Origin: Vulcanimicrobiota bacterium
GTDB lineage: Bacteria > Vulcanimicrobiota > Xenobia > Xenobiales > JADMJV01
DNA length: 64,000 bases
Direction of reading: 5' to 3'
Assembly (NCBI GenBank): GCA_019637395.1
Contig: JAHBVR010000022.1
Coordinates: forward strand, 62,001 to 126,000
The notes under the pieces are model-generated. The model did not search any database. It was not told where the DNA came from and was given only the letters and a program-made list of their open reading frames with translations. This document shows, piece after piece, positions 8,382 through 18,000 of this stretch. How positions within the stretch are numbered: the stretch's first letter is position 1; every line of letters starts with the position of its first letter. Made by a program: the position numbers and the translations under genes.

Positions 8382-8776
8382 CGCTCCTGGAAGATGAATT
8401 CGGCGTAGGGCTGCTTTCCATCGAAATGGAAGACGGTGCTGCTCAGTTTGGCGTCGGAGCGATCGAAGTCCTGGTCGGGGACGAGATCGGTGACCTGGCC
8501 GGAGGTGCCGGCCCATTCGTGTTTGGTCATCGATTCGGCCACTTCGGCGGCGCTGGCGCGGCCGAGCGGGCCCACGTGGGCGCGAAGTTTGTCGAATTGG
8601 GTCTTGGTCTGGCCGCTGCAGCCTTCCATGCTGTTGCGGGTAAGCACGAAGGAGTCGCCGGGCTCTATCTGGCCGTTGTTGTTGAGGTCATAGACGGCAT
8701 TGCCTTCTTTGTCCTTCAGAATGTTGGCGCGGCCGCCCACGAATACCATGGGGCCGAAAAACTGGATCTCTGACAT
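8378..8776 (-). CDS. Small acidic hypothetical protein with EF-hand-like loop
   Basis: A 132-residue soluble protein without signal peptide. No family is recognised. Residues 30-41 read DLNNNGQIEPGD, which matches the spacing of a dockerin or EF-hand calcium loop (Asp, Asn, Asn, Gln and an acidic end), so calcium binding is possible but unproven. AAAGAGGAAAAG lies about 8 bases before the ATG and supports this start. It converges on the permease gene with a 4-base overlap and sits downstream of another uncharacterised gene on the same strand. Confidence 0.7.
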   Translation of the reverse strand: MSEIQFFGPMVFVGGRANILKDKEGNAVYDLNNNGQIEPGDSFVLTRNSMEGCSGQTKTQFDKLRAHVGPLGRASAAEVAESMTKHEWAGTSGQVTDLVPDQDFDRSDAKLSSTVFHFDGKQPYAEFIFQER

Positions 8777-8849
8777 GGTCGCTTTTCCTCTTTGTGTGTA
8801 TTTTTGCGCACTCTAGATCCGGTCGCTGAAAAAGAACTGAACCGGCGGG

Positions 8850-10076
8850 CTATCTGACGAAGTTGTAGCTCTCGGGAGCCGGTGGCGGCACCAGTCCCAG
8901 TCGGCCCACGATCAGCCGGGCGAAGTTGTCGGCGGCCGAATCCATCACGATGGAGTAGGCGGCCCAGGCGGGGTCGTTTTTCATGGTGCGATAACTGACG
9001 TGCTTGGCCGGCTCCGAGCGGAAGCCGAATTTGCCGATTTCCTTGCCGTCCATGGTGATGCGGAAGAGCCATTGCACTTCGCATTTATAGAGCAGGGAGG
9101 TAATTTTCCCTTCGTCGCTGTTGGTGTAGAAGCCGGGAATGCGATGGACGGTGGCATGCACCCAGAAATTGACGTCCCCGGGCAATTCTTTATCGCCCGG
9201 CGCCACCTGGATATTCATCATGCCTTTAGGCCAGACCCCGTTGAAGCTGGTTTGCAACGCGGAGCACACCTGGCCGGCGCGGCGCTTGTGGGCCTCGGCG
9301 CTGAAGGCGTCTCCCACCGGCACAATCGGCAACTTACGGTATTTGGGATCGATCTCGGAGAAGAATTGCTTATCTTGGGAAAGGGCGGCCAAACTGCCCT
9401 CAGCCTCGTAGTGAAGCTGAACCTTGCGGCTGGGATTGGCGGCCAGGGCCTCCAAAACGTCTTTGAAGGCGGCCGACAGGGCCGGGTCGGCCAGCTTGGT
9501 CGGCTTGACCCGCTTGAGACCTTCGGCCTGCAACCGGGACCAGGCTTCGCTGATGGCTTTGCGGGCTCCGTCGTCGTAGTCCTTGGGGTTGCTGACGAAA
9601 GCCAACTGCGCCTGGCTGCGGATGACTTCAAAGTCGCTGTGCTTCAGAGCCTTGTCGCAGATAGCTTCGCACTCACGCGATAGGTACTCGGTCCGGCGGA
9701 ACGGCTCAGCCACCTTGTTGCGATACTCTATTTGCCAGGCCACCGGGTCTTTGGAACCTGCTACCGCTTTCCAGCGGACCGGCTCTTGCGACTTCTGGTA
9801 AGCGCTCGAGACGGTGGGCCCGATACAGCCCAGGGCCAGCATAAGGAGCCCGGCCAGCCCCCAGGTCAGCTTGCGCGGCGGCAGCGGCATGACGAAGCCG
9901 AGCAGACCCAACAGAAACCAGCGCCCTCCTACCACCAGCAGGAAAGCGAAGAACATGGCCACGGGAAAGATACCCTCCCAACTGGACTCCAGGTAGAGCT
10001 GGAGACCGACCAGGCCGGTGATAAAGCCGAAACAGAGTCGGCACAAGGTTGCAAAAATACCGGGTTTGGAACTCAT
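8850..10076 (-). CDS. Uncharacterised membrane protein
   Basis: The 408-residue protein has three hydrophobic N-terminal segments (about residues 8-28, 33-60 and 68-90) followed by a ~300-residue soluble region, probably extracytoplasmic. The soluble part is charged, predicted helical at first and more beta-rich towards the end (VNFWVHATVHRIPGFY). No catalytic motif or family is recognised. It is followed by the small EF-hand-like gene after 73 bases on the same strand. The intergenic region before it (10077-10139) is short and separates it from the M20 peptidase gene, which is on the same strand and transcribed towards it. Confidence 0.75.
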   Translation of the reverse strand: MSSKPGIFATLCRLCFGFITGLVGLQLYLESSWEGIFPVAMFFAFLLVVGGRWFLLGLLGFVMPLPPRKLTWGLAGLLMLALGCIGPTVSSAYQKSQEPVRWKAVAGSKDPVAWQIEYRNKVAEPFRRTEYLSRECEAICDKALKHSDFEVIRSQAQLAFVSNPKDYDDGARKAISEAWSRLQAEGLKRVKPTKLADPALSAAFKDVLEALAANPSRKVQLHYEAEGSLAALSQDKQFFSEIDPKYRKLPIVPVGDAFSAEAHKRRAGQVCSALQTSFNGVWPKGMMNIQVAPGDKELPGDVNFWVHATVHRIPGFYTNSDEGKITSLLYKCEVQWLFRITMDGKEIGKFGFRSEPAKHVSYRTMKNDPAWAAYSIVMDSAADNFARLIVGRLGLVPPPAPESYNFVR

Positions 10077-10139
10077 AGCCGGTAGTTTAGGCTACGAATG
10101 ATTCCGTAAGATGGAGACCTTGTGAACTTTTTGTAGAAC

Positions 10140-11378
10140 TTACCTGTCCCGGAGAGCTTCCAACAGACAGGCTTGAACCAGTTCCGCTCCCAGCGGAATG
10201 GCCGTATCGGCGGCCGGGGCGAACTTGTCCGAGTGCAACCCCGGCAGAGGTCCGCCCTTTTTCACCAGGGCCGGATCGACCGCGCCCAGGCTGAACATGA
10301 CTCCGGGTATTTTCAAGCGGCGGGAAAACTCGGAGAAGTCTTCACCGCCCATGCTGGCGGGTTGCATGATCAGGTTCTGCTCGCCCAGTTTTTTGACGAA
10401 AATCGGCCGCAGGCGTCTGACCCAGTCGGGATTATTGTAGAGCGAGGGCGTGAAGTCGGCTTCGTTGTGGAGCACCTCGGGGGGCTTGGGGGCGTGGTAG
10501 GAGGCGGCGATGTTCTGACTGATGTGGCGAATTTCCGAGAGCAAGCGCTGCCGTGTCTTTTCGTCATAGGAGCGCACCGTCAGGGCCAGTTCGGCTTTGG
10601 GGGGAATGATGTTGTGCTTGCTGCCGGCCGCGAATTTTCCCACCGTAACCAGAGCCTGGGCGCCGGGCTTCAACCTTCGGCTGACGATGGTCTGCAGGCT
10701 CATGACGATTTCCGATCCCATCACAATGGGATCGACGGTGGTGTCGGGATGGGCTCCGTGTCCGCCCAGTCCGTGCACAATGATGTCTACGGAATCGACG
10801 TTGGCACTCACATAGCCGGGGTTCAGGCTGACCTGGCCCACCGGCAGAGTGGCGTTGTCGTGCAGGGCAAAGGCCAGGCGGGGCTGGCCTCCGGCCTTGT
10901 GTAGCACCTGTTGAAAGCGGGGGTCGAGCAGCATCCCTTTGGCGCCGTTGCCCAGCTCTTCGGCCGGCTGGCCCACGAAAACGATGGTGCCTTTCCATTG
11001 TTTGCGCTTCCTGGCCAACTCGCCCAGGGCAGCCACCGCGCAGGCCATGTGCAGGTCGTGGCCGCAGGCGTGCATGACGCCGGGCACCTGGCTGGAGTAG
11101 GGCAGCCCGGTGGCTTCCTGGACGGGCAGCGCATCCATGTCGGCTCGGTAGAGCACCACCGGACCGCCGGGCTGGCCGCGCAGGATGGCCATGAGGCCGG
11201 TCCCACCGATGCCTTGCTCGACCTCCAGGCCCAGCGCTTTCAATTCCTGAGCCAGCTTTTGGGACGTTTGCGTTTCTTTTTTGGAAAGCTCTGGATGAGC
11301 GTGGAACCAGCGGTAGAGTTCGAGAGGATCGGCGGCCACCGGAGCGGCCAGGGCGAGCATGAGCAGGAAGTGACGCAT
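10140..11378 (-). CDS. M20 family amidohydrolase/carboxypeptidase, secreted
   Basis: A 412-residue M20D metallohydrolase (hippurate hydrolase / IAA-amino-acid hydrolase type). A signal peptide of about 16 residues (MRHFLLMLALAAPVAA) precedes the mature protein. Metal-site motifs are present: YRADMDALP, HACGHDLHM (His and Asp ligands), PAEELGNGAKGM with the catalytic Glu and metal Glu, and MGGEDFSEF near the C-terminus. The family removes N-acyl or N-aminoacyl groups from amino acids. The predicted export suggests scavenging of peptides or acyl-amino acids in the periplasm. It begins 5 bases after the stop of the ASCH-like gene and is probably co-transcribed with it. Confidence 0.88.
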   Translation of the reverse strand: MRHFLLMLALAAPVAADPLELYRWFHAHPELSKKETQTSQKLAQELKALGLEVEQGIGGTGLMAILRGQPGGPVVLYRADMDALPVQEATGLPYSSQVPGVMHACGHDLHMACAVAALGELARKRKQWKGTIVFVGQPAEELGNGAKGMLLDPRFQQVLHKAGGQPRLAFALHDNATLPVGQVSLNPGYVSANVDSVDIIVHGLGGHGAHPDTTVDPIVMGSEIVMSLQTIVSRRLKPGAQALVTVGKFAAGSKHNIIPPKAELALTVRSYDEKTRQRLLSEIRHISQNIAASYHAPKPPEVLHNEADFTPSLYNNPDWVRRLRPIFVKKLGEQNLIMQPASMGGEDFSEFSRRLKIPGVMFSLGAVDPALVKKGGPLPGLHSDKFAPAADTAIPLGAELVQACLLEALRDR

Positions 11379-11383
11379 GAGAT

Positions 11384-11932
11384 TTACCTTTCGAGATGTT
11401 CCAAGAGTTCGGCGCCGCGCGGGGAGAGTCGATAGCCGATGCGCAGGCTCTCGGTCAGACCGAGCTCTTTAAGCCGGCGCACCTGGGCCTTGAAAGGGAG
11501 GGTTTCTTTGCCGAAGGAGGCGGCCAGGTCGGGGGCGCGCCGACCCGGGTTGTCGCGAATGGCCTGCAGGATGGGCAGAGCCTGCCAGCGGGCCAGTCTC
11601 TTTTTCAGAGAGTCGATTTCGTCGCTTTGCAGCGCTTGTTGGCGGAGTTCGATGCGCCTGTCCGGGCCGGCGTAGCGCAACACGATTCGGTAGAGCTGTC
11701 CTTCGCCTTGAAGGGCTTTCAGTAGCTCTGCCTTGCTGGCAAACCCGGCTCTCCTGGCGTCAGCTGCGGTGATGGCTTTGAGGGGGATGGGCTGGACCTC
11801 TGCAAAGGCCAGCACCCCGCCGGCGAAGCGTTGCGTGGAGCCCGCTTTGGCGGCGGCTTTGCGCCAGCGCCGGAAGGCCAGGGTGATGGAGCCGTCTTCC
11901 AGACCGGCCCAGAGCTTCTTGGGAAAAAGCAT
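11384..11932 (-). CDS. ASCH-like domain protein with C-terminal winged helix
   Basis: With the ATG at 11932 the protein has 182 residues. The first ~90 (MLFPKKLWAGLEDGSITLAF to the RIVLRY strand) resemble an ASCH/PUA-type RNA-binding barrel. The last ~70 have the look of a winged helix: ILQAIRDNPGRRAPDLAAS, then a recognition-helix-like LPFKAQVRRLKELGLTE and a wing ending GAELLEHLER. An upstream in-frame start at 12103 is rejected because it would overlap the ankyrin fragment and adds a non-coding-like, proline-rich leader. The role is unknown; nucleic-acid binding is likely. The M20 gene follows 5 bases later. Confidence 0.65.
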   Translation of the reverse strand: MLFPKKLWAGLEDGSITLAFRRWRKAAAKAGSTQRFAGGVLAFAEVQPIPLKAITAADARRAGFASKAELLKALQGEGQLYRIVLRYAGPDRRIELRQQALQSDEIDSLKKRLARWQALPILQAIRDNPGRRAPDLAASFGKETLPFKAQVRRLKELGLTESLRIGYRLSPRGAELLEHLER

Positions 11933-11957
11933 GCCCGGCCGGTTCGCCGCCTGTTTT

Positions 11958-12135
11958 TCAGGGCCCTTGTAGCAGCTTATCGATCCCGTTATAGACGGTA
12001 GGTACCGTGGTTTCGCGTGGATCGGCCCCGGCGTCGAGCAAAAGGCGGGCGTGCTCAACCAGTTCAGGACTGTGGGTGGGCGGTGAGGTGCGGAGAATGG
12101 CACAGATTCAGCAGCGCCTGATCAAGGTGGCTCAT
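11958..12135 (-). pseudogene. Short ankyrin-repeat gene with a frameshift
   Basis: An ATG at 12135 overlaps the TGA of the kinase gene (ATGA) and opens the peptide MSHLDQALLNLC. A single one-base frame change near 12096-12104 links this to a second frame reading HSPELVEHARLLLDAGADPR and ending at TGA 11960-11958. LVEHARLLLDAGADP is a clear ankyrin helix pair. Joined, the product would be about 60 residues. The translational-coupling overlap argues that this was a functional gene in the operon; the frame break argues that it is now broken, programmed, or a sequencing indel. Confidence 0.5.
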
Positions 12136-13037
12136 TCCAGTTCCCTTTGCAACTCCTGGACCAGGGCCAGAGCCATGGCTTCCGGAGTGAAGGGCTGACC
12201 GCTCCGCGCCATTTCGGCGAAGAGGTCATCCAGGTCGGCACCCGCCTGGATAAGTTGGCGACCCTGCAGCCGGGTGACCAGGTGAAAGGCCGAGGCGTAG
12301 AAGCTCAGTGCTTGCAGTCTGGCCAGCTGCATACGCCGGTTTTGGATGGGCTCGGGAGCTTGTTGGAGATACTTGTGCAAAAGCTCCTCTCGTTCGCCGC
12401 GGTTGCGACAAATCCAGATGCCCAGTTGGGCCAGGTCCAGAAAAGGCTCGTTCTGAGCGGCCAGTTCCCAATCGACCAGGTAGATGCGCTCGTCGGTGGC
12501 CAGGATATTGGACGGGTTCAGGTCCAGGTGGCAGGGGGCCGGCTGGCTGAGCTCCGCCAACGGCCCCGTGGTTTCCTCGAGGGTGCGGCCGAGAATCGAG
12601 GGCAGGCCGGGTAGATGCCTTTCCAGATCGCGAAACATGGCCAGCAGGGAAGGGCCGGCCGGGAAAGCCGGACCCTGGTGCAAATGGCGCAGGGTAGCGG
12701 CCAGACGCCCGAGCGGATCGGTCTCCCGAGGAGTTCCGCGGGAGATGGATGAGCCGGCCACCCACTCCATCAGCGTAATGCCCGCCCGGGCATAGAGCAG
12801 TCGAGGAGCCAGCCCCCGTTCGGCGGCCAGGCGCATGCAACACGCTTCGCGTTGGGCTTCGGCCTGGCCGCGAGCTTGCGGCCCGGCCTGGCGCAACACG
12901 AATCGCTCGCCCCCGCGCTCCACCGACCAGAGACTGGCGCCTGAACGTCCGGGCGGCATGGGCGCGATGCTCAGCCCCGCACCGAGGGTTTGCTCCAGGA
13001 TTTGTTGAATTTCATCGGTCACGGTTCGAACGATCAT
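12132..13037 (-). CDS. Aminoglycoside/choline-kinase-fold phosphotransferase
   Basis: A 301-residue APH-family kinase. The catalytic loop is CHLDLNPSNIL (HxDxxPxN) and the metal-binding segment is YLVDWELA. The N-lobe has a short glycine loop (PPGRSGASLWSV) and the FVLRQ strand with the ATP-anchoring region. Length and motifs are closest to choline/ethanolamine or thiamine kinases (LicA/ThiK-type) rather than drug-resistance enzymes, but the substrate cannot be set by eye. The gene is divergent from the HTH-array gene, with a ~50-base promoter region between them, and is followed by the frameshifted ankyrin gene through an ATGA overlap. Confidence 0.75.
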   Translation of the reverse strand: MIVRTVTDEIQQILEQTLGAGLSIAPMPPGRSGASLWSVERGGERFVLRQAGPQARGQAEAQREACCMRLAAERGLAPRLLYARAGITLMEWVAGSSISRGTPRETDPLGRLAATLRHLHQGPAFPAGPSLLAMFRDLERHLPGLPSILGRTLEETTGPLAELSQPAPCHLDLNPSNILATDERIYLVDWELAAQNEPFLDLAQLGIWICRNRGEREELLHKYLQQAPEPIQNRRMQLARLQALSFYASAFHLVTRLQGRQLIQAGADLDDLFAEMARSGQPFTPEAMALALVQELQRELE

Positions 13038-13088
13038 TTTGCGGGTAATTTGAAATTCCCTTGACCTTCAGAAAAGGCAAGCTGAGGA

Positions 13089-14045
13089 GTGGAAACGAAG
13101 TCTTTGGCAATGCTGGAACGGATGACCATTTCATTGGAGGATGCGGCCAAGGAAGCCCATCTCAGTCTTGACGTCATGAAAGATTGGGTCGAGAAACGGG
13201 CTTTCATGAGCCAGAAACGCGGTGACGGCAGTCTGGTTTTAGACCGTTCTGATTTTCAGCGCTGGTTGAGCCAATTGCCGCCGCGGCGCTGCGACCTGGA
13301 CCCTACCAAACGGTGGTATTCGCTCAAAGAGATCGTGAAATTGACGGGGGTACCGTTGCAAATTTTGCAGCGCGATGTGGCAAATGGAGTTCTGCAGTCG
13401 CAGCCGACACGGGACCAGGTGGTGGTGGAGGAATCCAACCTCAATCGGTGGCTGCGCGAAGGCCGCCACGCCGAGCCGGAACCGGAGTTTTGGCCGCTGC
13501 CGCGAGCGGCTAAATTTGTTGGAATGGCTTATGAAGCCCTGGTCGAGGCTGCTCGGAATGGTGATTTAAAAACACGGGAGGAACCGCATTTTTACTTGGG
13601 AAAGCGACTGGTTGTAGATCCTGAGGAATTGCTGAATTGGCTGGAGCGAGTTCCTTATCGCAAGGAGGCCGCCCATTTGCCTGGAGTGGTCGAGGTTGCC
13701 GAAGCGGCTCGGATAGTTGGCGTAACAGTTGAAAGGATGCGAGCCTTTCTTGCCGATGGTGGGGTGGGCGCGTGGGGCGATCGGATTCCCCGCCGCAGTT
13801 TGGACCAATGGTTAAAAAAGCGTGGGTTGCCGGCTTCCTGGCAGGAGAAGAAAGCGCCGCCGCCTCCCCGGGCGGTCGAATGGGCCTTGGGTAAAATTGT
13901 GCAAAGATGGGGCGTGCCCCGCCATGCCCTGGAGAGCGGCATTGAAAGCGGCGCTCTGCCGGCCCGGCGGGGGGGCCGAGGCGGCTGGGTAGTGGACCAG
14001 GCCGATTTGGAGCGTTGGATGGACGAGCGGAGCAGGATTTCCTAA
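13089..14045 (+). CDS. Protein of five tandem excisionase/MerR-like HTH units
   Basis: The 318-residue protein is built from repeated units of about 50-60 residues. Each has a two-helix HTH start (e.g. ISLEDAAKEAHLSLDVMKDW, YSLKEIVKLTGVPLQILQRD, WPLPRAAKFVGMAYEALVEA, VEVAEAARIVGVTVERMRAF, ALGKIVQRWGVPRHALESG) and a wing ending in a D/L-x-x-W-L motif (FQRWL, LNRWL, LLNWL, LDQWL, LERWM). This is the layout of the excisionase (HTH_17) family, normally one unit per protein. A DNA-binding role is inferred. The listed GTG start has its possible Shine-Dalgarno GAGGAG directly against it; the ATG at 13122 is an alternative. mtfA follows 6 bases downstream. Confidence 0.75.
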   Translation: METKSLAMLERMTISLEDAAKEAHLSLDVMKDWVEKRAFMSQKRGDGSLVLDRSDFQRWLSQLPPRRCDLDPTKRWYSLKEIVKLTGVPLQILQRDVANGVLQSQPTRDQVVVEESNLNRWLREGRHAEPEPEFWPLPRAAKFVGMAYEALVEAARNGDLKTREEPHFYLGKRLVVDPEELLNWLERVPYRKEAAHLPGVVEVAEAARIVGVTVERMRAFLADGGVGAWGDRIPRRSLDQWLKKRGLPASWQEKKAPPPPRAVEWALGKIVQRWGVPRHALESGIESGALPARRGGRGGWVVDQADLERWMDERSRIS

Positions 14046-14051
14046 ACTTTC

Positions 14052-14873
14052 ATGGAGTTTTTGTTGGTTGCTGTGCTGGGTGCAGTGGGGCTGTTGGGCT
14101 ACTATCACTCGGCCGGCCCCCGGCGCCGGCGCTTGCGAGCCCGGCCGGTTCCGGCGGCCTGGGAAGAACTGCTCGAGAAGAATGTTCCCCTCTATCGTAA
14201 GCTACCCAGGGATTTGCGCCAGCAACTGCACGGGCACATGCAGATTTTCTTGGGCGAGAAGGACTTTGAGGGCTGCGGCGGTCTGGTCGTGACCGAAGAA
14301 ATGCGCGTGACCATCGCCGCCCAGGCCTGTTTGCTGTTACTCAATCGCCCTACCCGCTATTTTCCAGGTCTGAATGCCATTCTGGTCTATCCTTCCGCCT
14401 ACGTGGTCGAGTCGCAACGCCGGGAGGGCTATATTCAACTGCCCGACGAGCGTGAAATACATCTGGGGGAGTCCTGGAGCAACGGCACTCTGGTGCTCTC
14501 CTGGAGTGACGTTCACAATACCGCCCACGACGTACGCGACGGCCACAATCTGGTGCTCCACGAATTCGCTCATCAGCTCGATACGGAAGACGGCAGCGGC
14601 GACGGCATTCCTATTTTAGAGCAGCAATCGAAATATTATCATTGGGCTGAGGTCCTCAATACGGAATATCAGCATCTGGTCGAGATCACCGAACTGGGCA
14701 AGAAGGATGTGATCCAGGCCTACGGGGCCACCAACCCCGCCGAGTTTTTCGCGGTCGCCACCGAAGCTTTTTTTGAAAAGCCGATCTTGATGCACCGCAA
14801 GCATCCGGAGCTTTACCAGGAACTCAAGGACTTTTACAAGGTTGACCCGGAGTCATGGCAGAGTAGTTTTTGA
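14052..14873 (+). CDS. mtfA: MtfA-type zinc peptidase (M90)
   Basis: A 273-residue protein with an N-terminal hydrophobic segment (residues 1-18) and a basic patch, then the MtfA core. The zinc motif is HEFAHQLD, and the Glu ligand lies in NPAEFFAVATEAFFEKP. The core also has the family's LLLL-NRP-xxYFP and HDVRDGHN segments. E. coli MtfA is a gluzincin-like peptidase that binds the Mlc repressor and influences the glucose PTS. A membrane anchor is seen in some homologues, as here. Its 3' end overlaps by 50 bases a small gene on the other strand. Confidence 0.88.
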   Translation: MEFLLVAVLGAVGLLGYYHSAGPRRRRLRARPVPAAWEELLEKNVPLYRKLPRDLRQQLHGHMQIFLGEKDFEGCGGLVVTEEMRVTIAAQACLLLLNRPTRYFPGLNAILVYPSAYVVESQRREGYIQLPDEREIHLGESWSNGTLVLSWSDVHNTAHDVRDGHNLVLHEFAHQLDTEDGSGDGIPILEQQSKYYHWAEVLNTEYQHLVEITELGKKDVIQAYGATNPAEFFAVATEAFFEKPILMHRKHPELYQELKDFYKVDPESWQSSF

Positions 14874-14952
14874 GCCAGTTGGGATAATCTTGGCGCTCGG
14901 CGCGTCCCTGGTTGCGAGTGAGGATTTTGGCCAGAATGCGGTGGCGTTTCAT
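14824..14952 (-). CDS. 42-residue basic small protein
   Basis: A short gene begins at ATG 14952 with AGAGGA 8 bases upstream, a strong ribosome site. The product starts MKRHRILAKILTRNQGR and is very basic at the N-terminus, ending CKSP. No family is recognised. The last 50 bases run antisense into the end of mtfA. A start further upstream at 15093 would give 89 residues, but the leader would cross the start of the 1060-residue repeat-protein gene and has no ribosome site. Confidence 0.5.
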   Translation of the reverse strand: MKRHRILAKILTRNQGRAERQDYPNWLKNYSAMTPGQPCKSP

Positions 14953-15094
14953 AGAAGATTCCTCTTTTCTTGGTCTGACCGGTTCAGCATAGTGGCCCAT
15001 CCTTATTTCGGGATTTCTCTGGTTGGAGAGATGTTGCCGAGGTGTTAAAATTCTGCGTAGAGGATATTGAACCAGGCGAGCGCAAGCCGTCACG

Positions 15095-18000
15095 ATGAAA
15101 CTTCCTGAACTACTCGATCAACTGCGGGCTACCCATCATAGGGGACGGATCCGGGTGATGCTGGAACTGGGGCGGCGCTCCCTGGAGGAGCCGGAGCTGG
15201 CCGAGTTGCTGCGCGGAATGCGCGGGCGCGCTTTTTATCTGCGCCAGATGGCCTTGTTCGCGGCCCTGACCGCGCGCGATGGGGAGGCCTTCGAGCGGAC
15301 GGCGCTGAGCGACCCGTCACGGATTTTGCGCCGCATGGCGGTGCGCCAGGCGGCCCGGTTGTGCGATGGGGATCAGGTGGCTCGTTTGCTGGCCGAATTA
15401 CCCGACAAGGACAAGCGGCTGTTGATTATCTGCTTACAGAAACGTCATCGCCGGGAATGGGTGGACCGATGGCTGCTGGGCCAGGCCGAACCCACCACCG
15501 AGATGCTGGGCTACGCCGGCGAAGCCTTGCTTGACCGGTATAAAGACCGGCTCTTGGAACGGGGAGCGGCTTACGATTGGGTCCGTATCACCCGGCATAA
15601 CCCGAGCTGGGCGGCGGCCCATGTTTTGCAGCCGCGTAGTGGACACGCCATCCAGCAGCTCACGTATACCTTGATCGAATTGGCAAAGCAGCGCCACCCG
15701 GAAACTTTACCCTTGTGGCAGCGCGCTCGGGAGGCGGGCTACACCTCGAAGGAGTTGGTCGAAGACCATCTCTTTAAGCACTTCCCGCGGCCCATGGCTG
15801 ATTGGGCGTTGGCGCAGGAGGATGGCGGACCCGGCTGGTCCATGGAGCAGCAGGCCGCCCGTTTGAGGCTGGATCAATGTGAGCGAATGCTGGAGCGCGG
15901 TTGGATCACCTTGAACTACTCCTGGTGGCGGCGCCGCCCGGTCGCAGAGCGCGCTGCGCTATTCATCCTGGGCCGCGAGGAGACTGTGGACGGCTCCGGC
16001 GCCATTGCCGCCAGGTATCTTAAGGAATTGCCGCACGGGTTGCGGGTGCCTGAGGCGCGGCGCCAGAGCTTGTTGCCACTCCATCAAATCGAACCGAAGT
16101 TGCTGGTCGAGTACCTGGCCATGTTGGGATTTGAAGAAGGCCACGCCGCCCTGCTCGGCTTGATGCAGAATCCTGACGTGGAGATCCGCTCTTTAGGGCT
16201 ACGTGGTTTCACGCAGTTGGGGCGGTATCAACCGGAGTGCCGGCTGCAGGTGCTGGAGACGCTCATGGCTCGGCAGAACGAGGCCGACCCGGTGCGTTCG
16301 GCCTTCCTCGACGAGCTGGCCAGTTTGCCGCCGGGTGGTTGGAATCCGATTCATTTCAAGGCCTTGGGGGAGCTCCTCAAGGCCGCTCTCAACGCCGCCG
16401 ATGCTTCGCCTTACACCTTTACTTCGGCCGAGCGACTGGTGTTGCGTATCCTACCTTTCCAGCCGGCCTGGAGCGCGCCCTGGCTGGCCAGGTTGTTGCG
16501 TCATCGAGGCCAGACCTCCATCTATCGTTGGGATCTCTATCTGCAGAAAGCGGGCAGCGCCGAAGCCCTGGACCAGGAGTTAGCCGGAGTGTTGGGCGAG
16601 TGGGTGGCGCGCGAACGATTTTCCGCTGTCTGGGGGTTGCTGAACGCGATCGGCAAGCATCTTCCCCGCCTTCCCGGGTTGCTGGAATTGTGCCGGAAAT
16701 TGTGCGAGCATCCACAGGCCGAGGTCGCTCAGGCGGCCATGCGCGCCTTACACAAAAACGCCTTGCCGGTTTGTCACCGGCTGATCCCGGAACTGGTGCA
16801 GGCCGATGCGTCCTGGTTTCATGTGAACTGTGTGCGCGAGTTCGTGCACCGCTATCGCCAGGACCTGGTGGATCTGGCCTTGAGCACGGAGCTGGTAAAC
16901 GGTAAGTTCGCCAGCGGTTTGACCGGCTGGGTGATGACCTTCGAAGGTGGATTCTGGCGCTGGACGCCCGATCAGCAGTTCCGTTACAGTGAGCGTCTGG
17001 GCGTTTTGCTGCACGATCCGAAGGCGGCTTTCCCGGCCATGCGAGCCTGTCTGCGCAGTCTGGCCCGGTTGCCGGCGGTGCCCCCCACGCTCCTGCAAGA
17101 ATTTGCCGCTCTCCGTGAAGAGCGCCTGGCCGTGCGCGATGAGGCCTTGCGGGCCTTAGGCCGCATGGACGCGGCTCAGGGAGTGCCCTTCTTGCTCGAG
17201 TGTCTGGATGACGACCGCGGCCGCATCGCCATTTATACCTTGCGGCGCGCCTTTCTGGAAATGCCGGTGGCCAGCGCTCTGGAGCAACTGACGGCCATCA
17301 CCTCCCCGCGTATTACCGTGCAGAAGGAAGTGGTGCGCCTGCTCGGTGATTTACCTGGCGCGGCCGGCTTGCCCGTGGTCATCGAGAGGTTGGAGCGGGG
17401 AGATCTGCACCGAGACGTTCATCTGGCCAGTTTGCGTGGTCTCTGGGAGCATCTTGACGATGAGCGAGTCTGGCCGTCGCTAAGTGCCGCCGCCGCCTCC
17501 GAGGTGGAAGCGGTCGGGCAGCAGTTGGCGGTCATCCAGGTGGGCCGCCACAGTGCTCTGGCGCGCTCGCGGGTCAATCGCTTGCTGTTGCAACTGCTGC
17601 GCCATCCCAACTTGAGAGTGCGTTGCGCGGTTATGCAACGCCTGGTATCGCAACCGGTCGACGATCCGGAGGAGTTATTGCGCGAACCGGTGGAGTCGAT
17701 GTTGACGGAAGCCGGGCGCGCGGGCGAGCTGGCGGGTTCGGTCCTGTGGAGTAAATTTGCCAAAGACCCGGAGGGCTGGGGACAAACGGTGGAACGCAAT
17801 TTATTCGAGCGCCGGGCCCTGTCTCATCTGTTCGAAGCTTGTATGGCGGGGCTGGGGACTTACAATGTGCAGAGAACGCGTATTCGCCCGCATGTCCTGG
17901 CCACTATCGAGGCCTTGCGCCCCGATCCGGCTACCTTGCTTCAGCGTCTACAACTGGCCGCTTACCGGCTGCCCCTGGAAGAATTCCTGGAAATGGTGGA

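Noticed and set aside
11384-12103. A 239-residue start for the ASCH-like gene
   Set aside because: The extra 57 residues overlap the ankyrin fragment in another frame and are proline-rich and unconserved in look; ATG 11932 is a better start.
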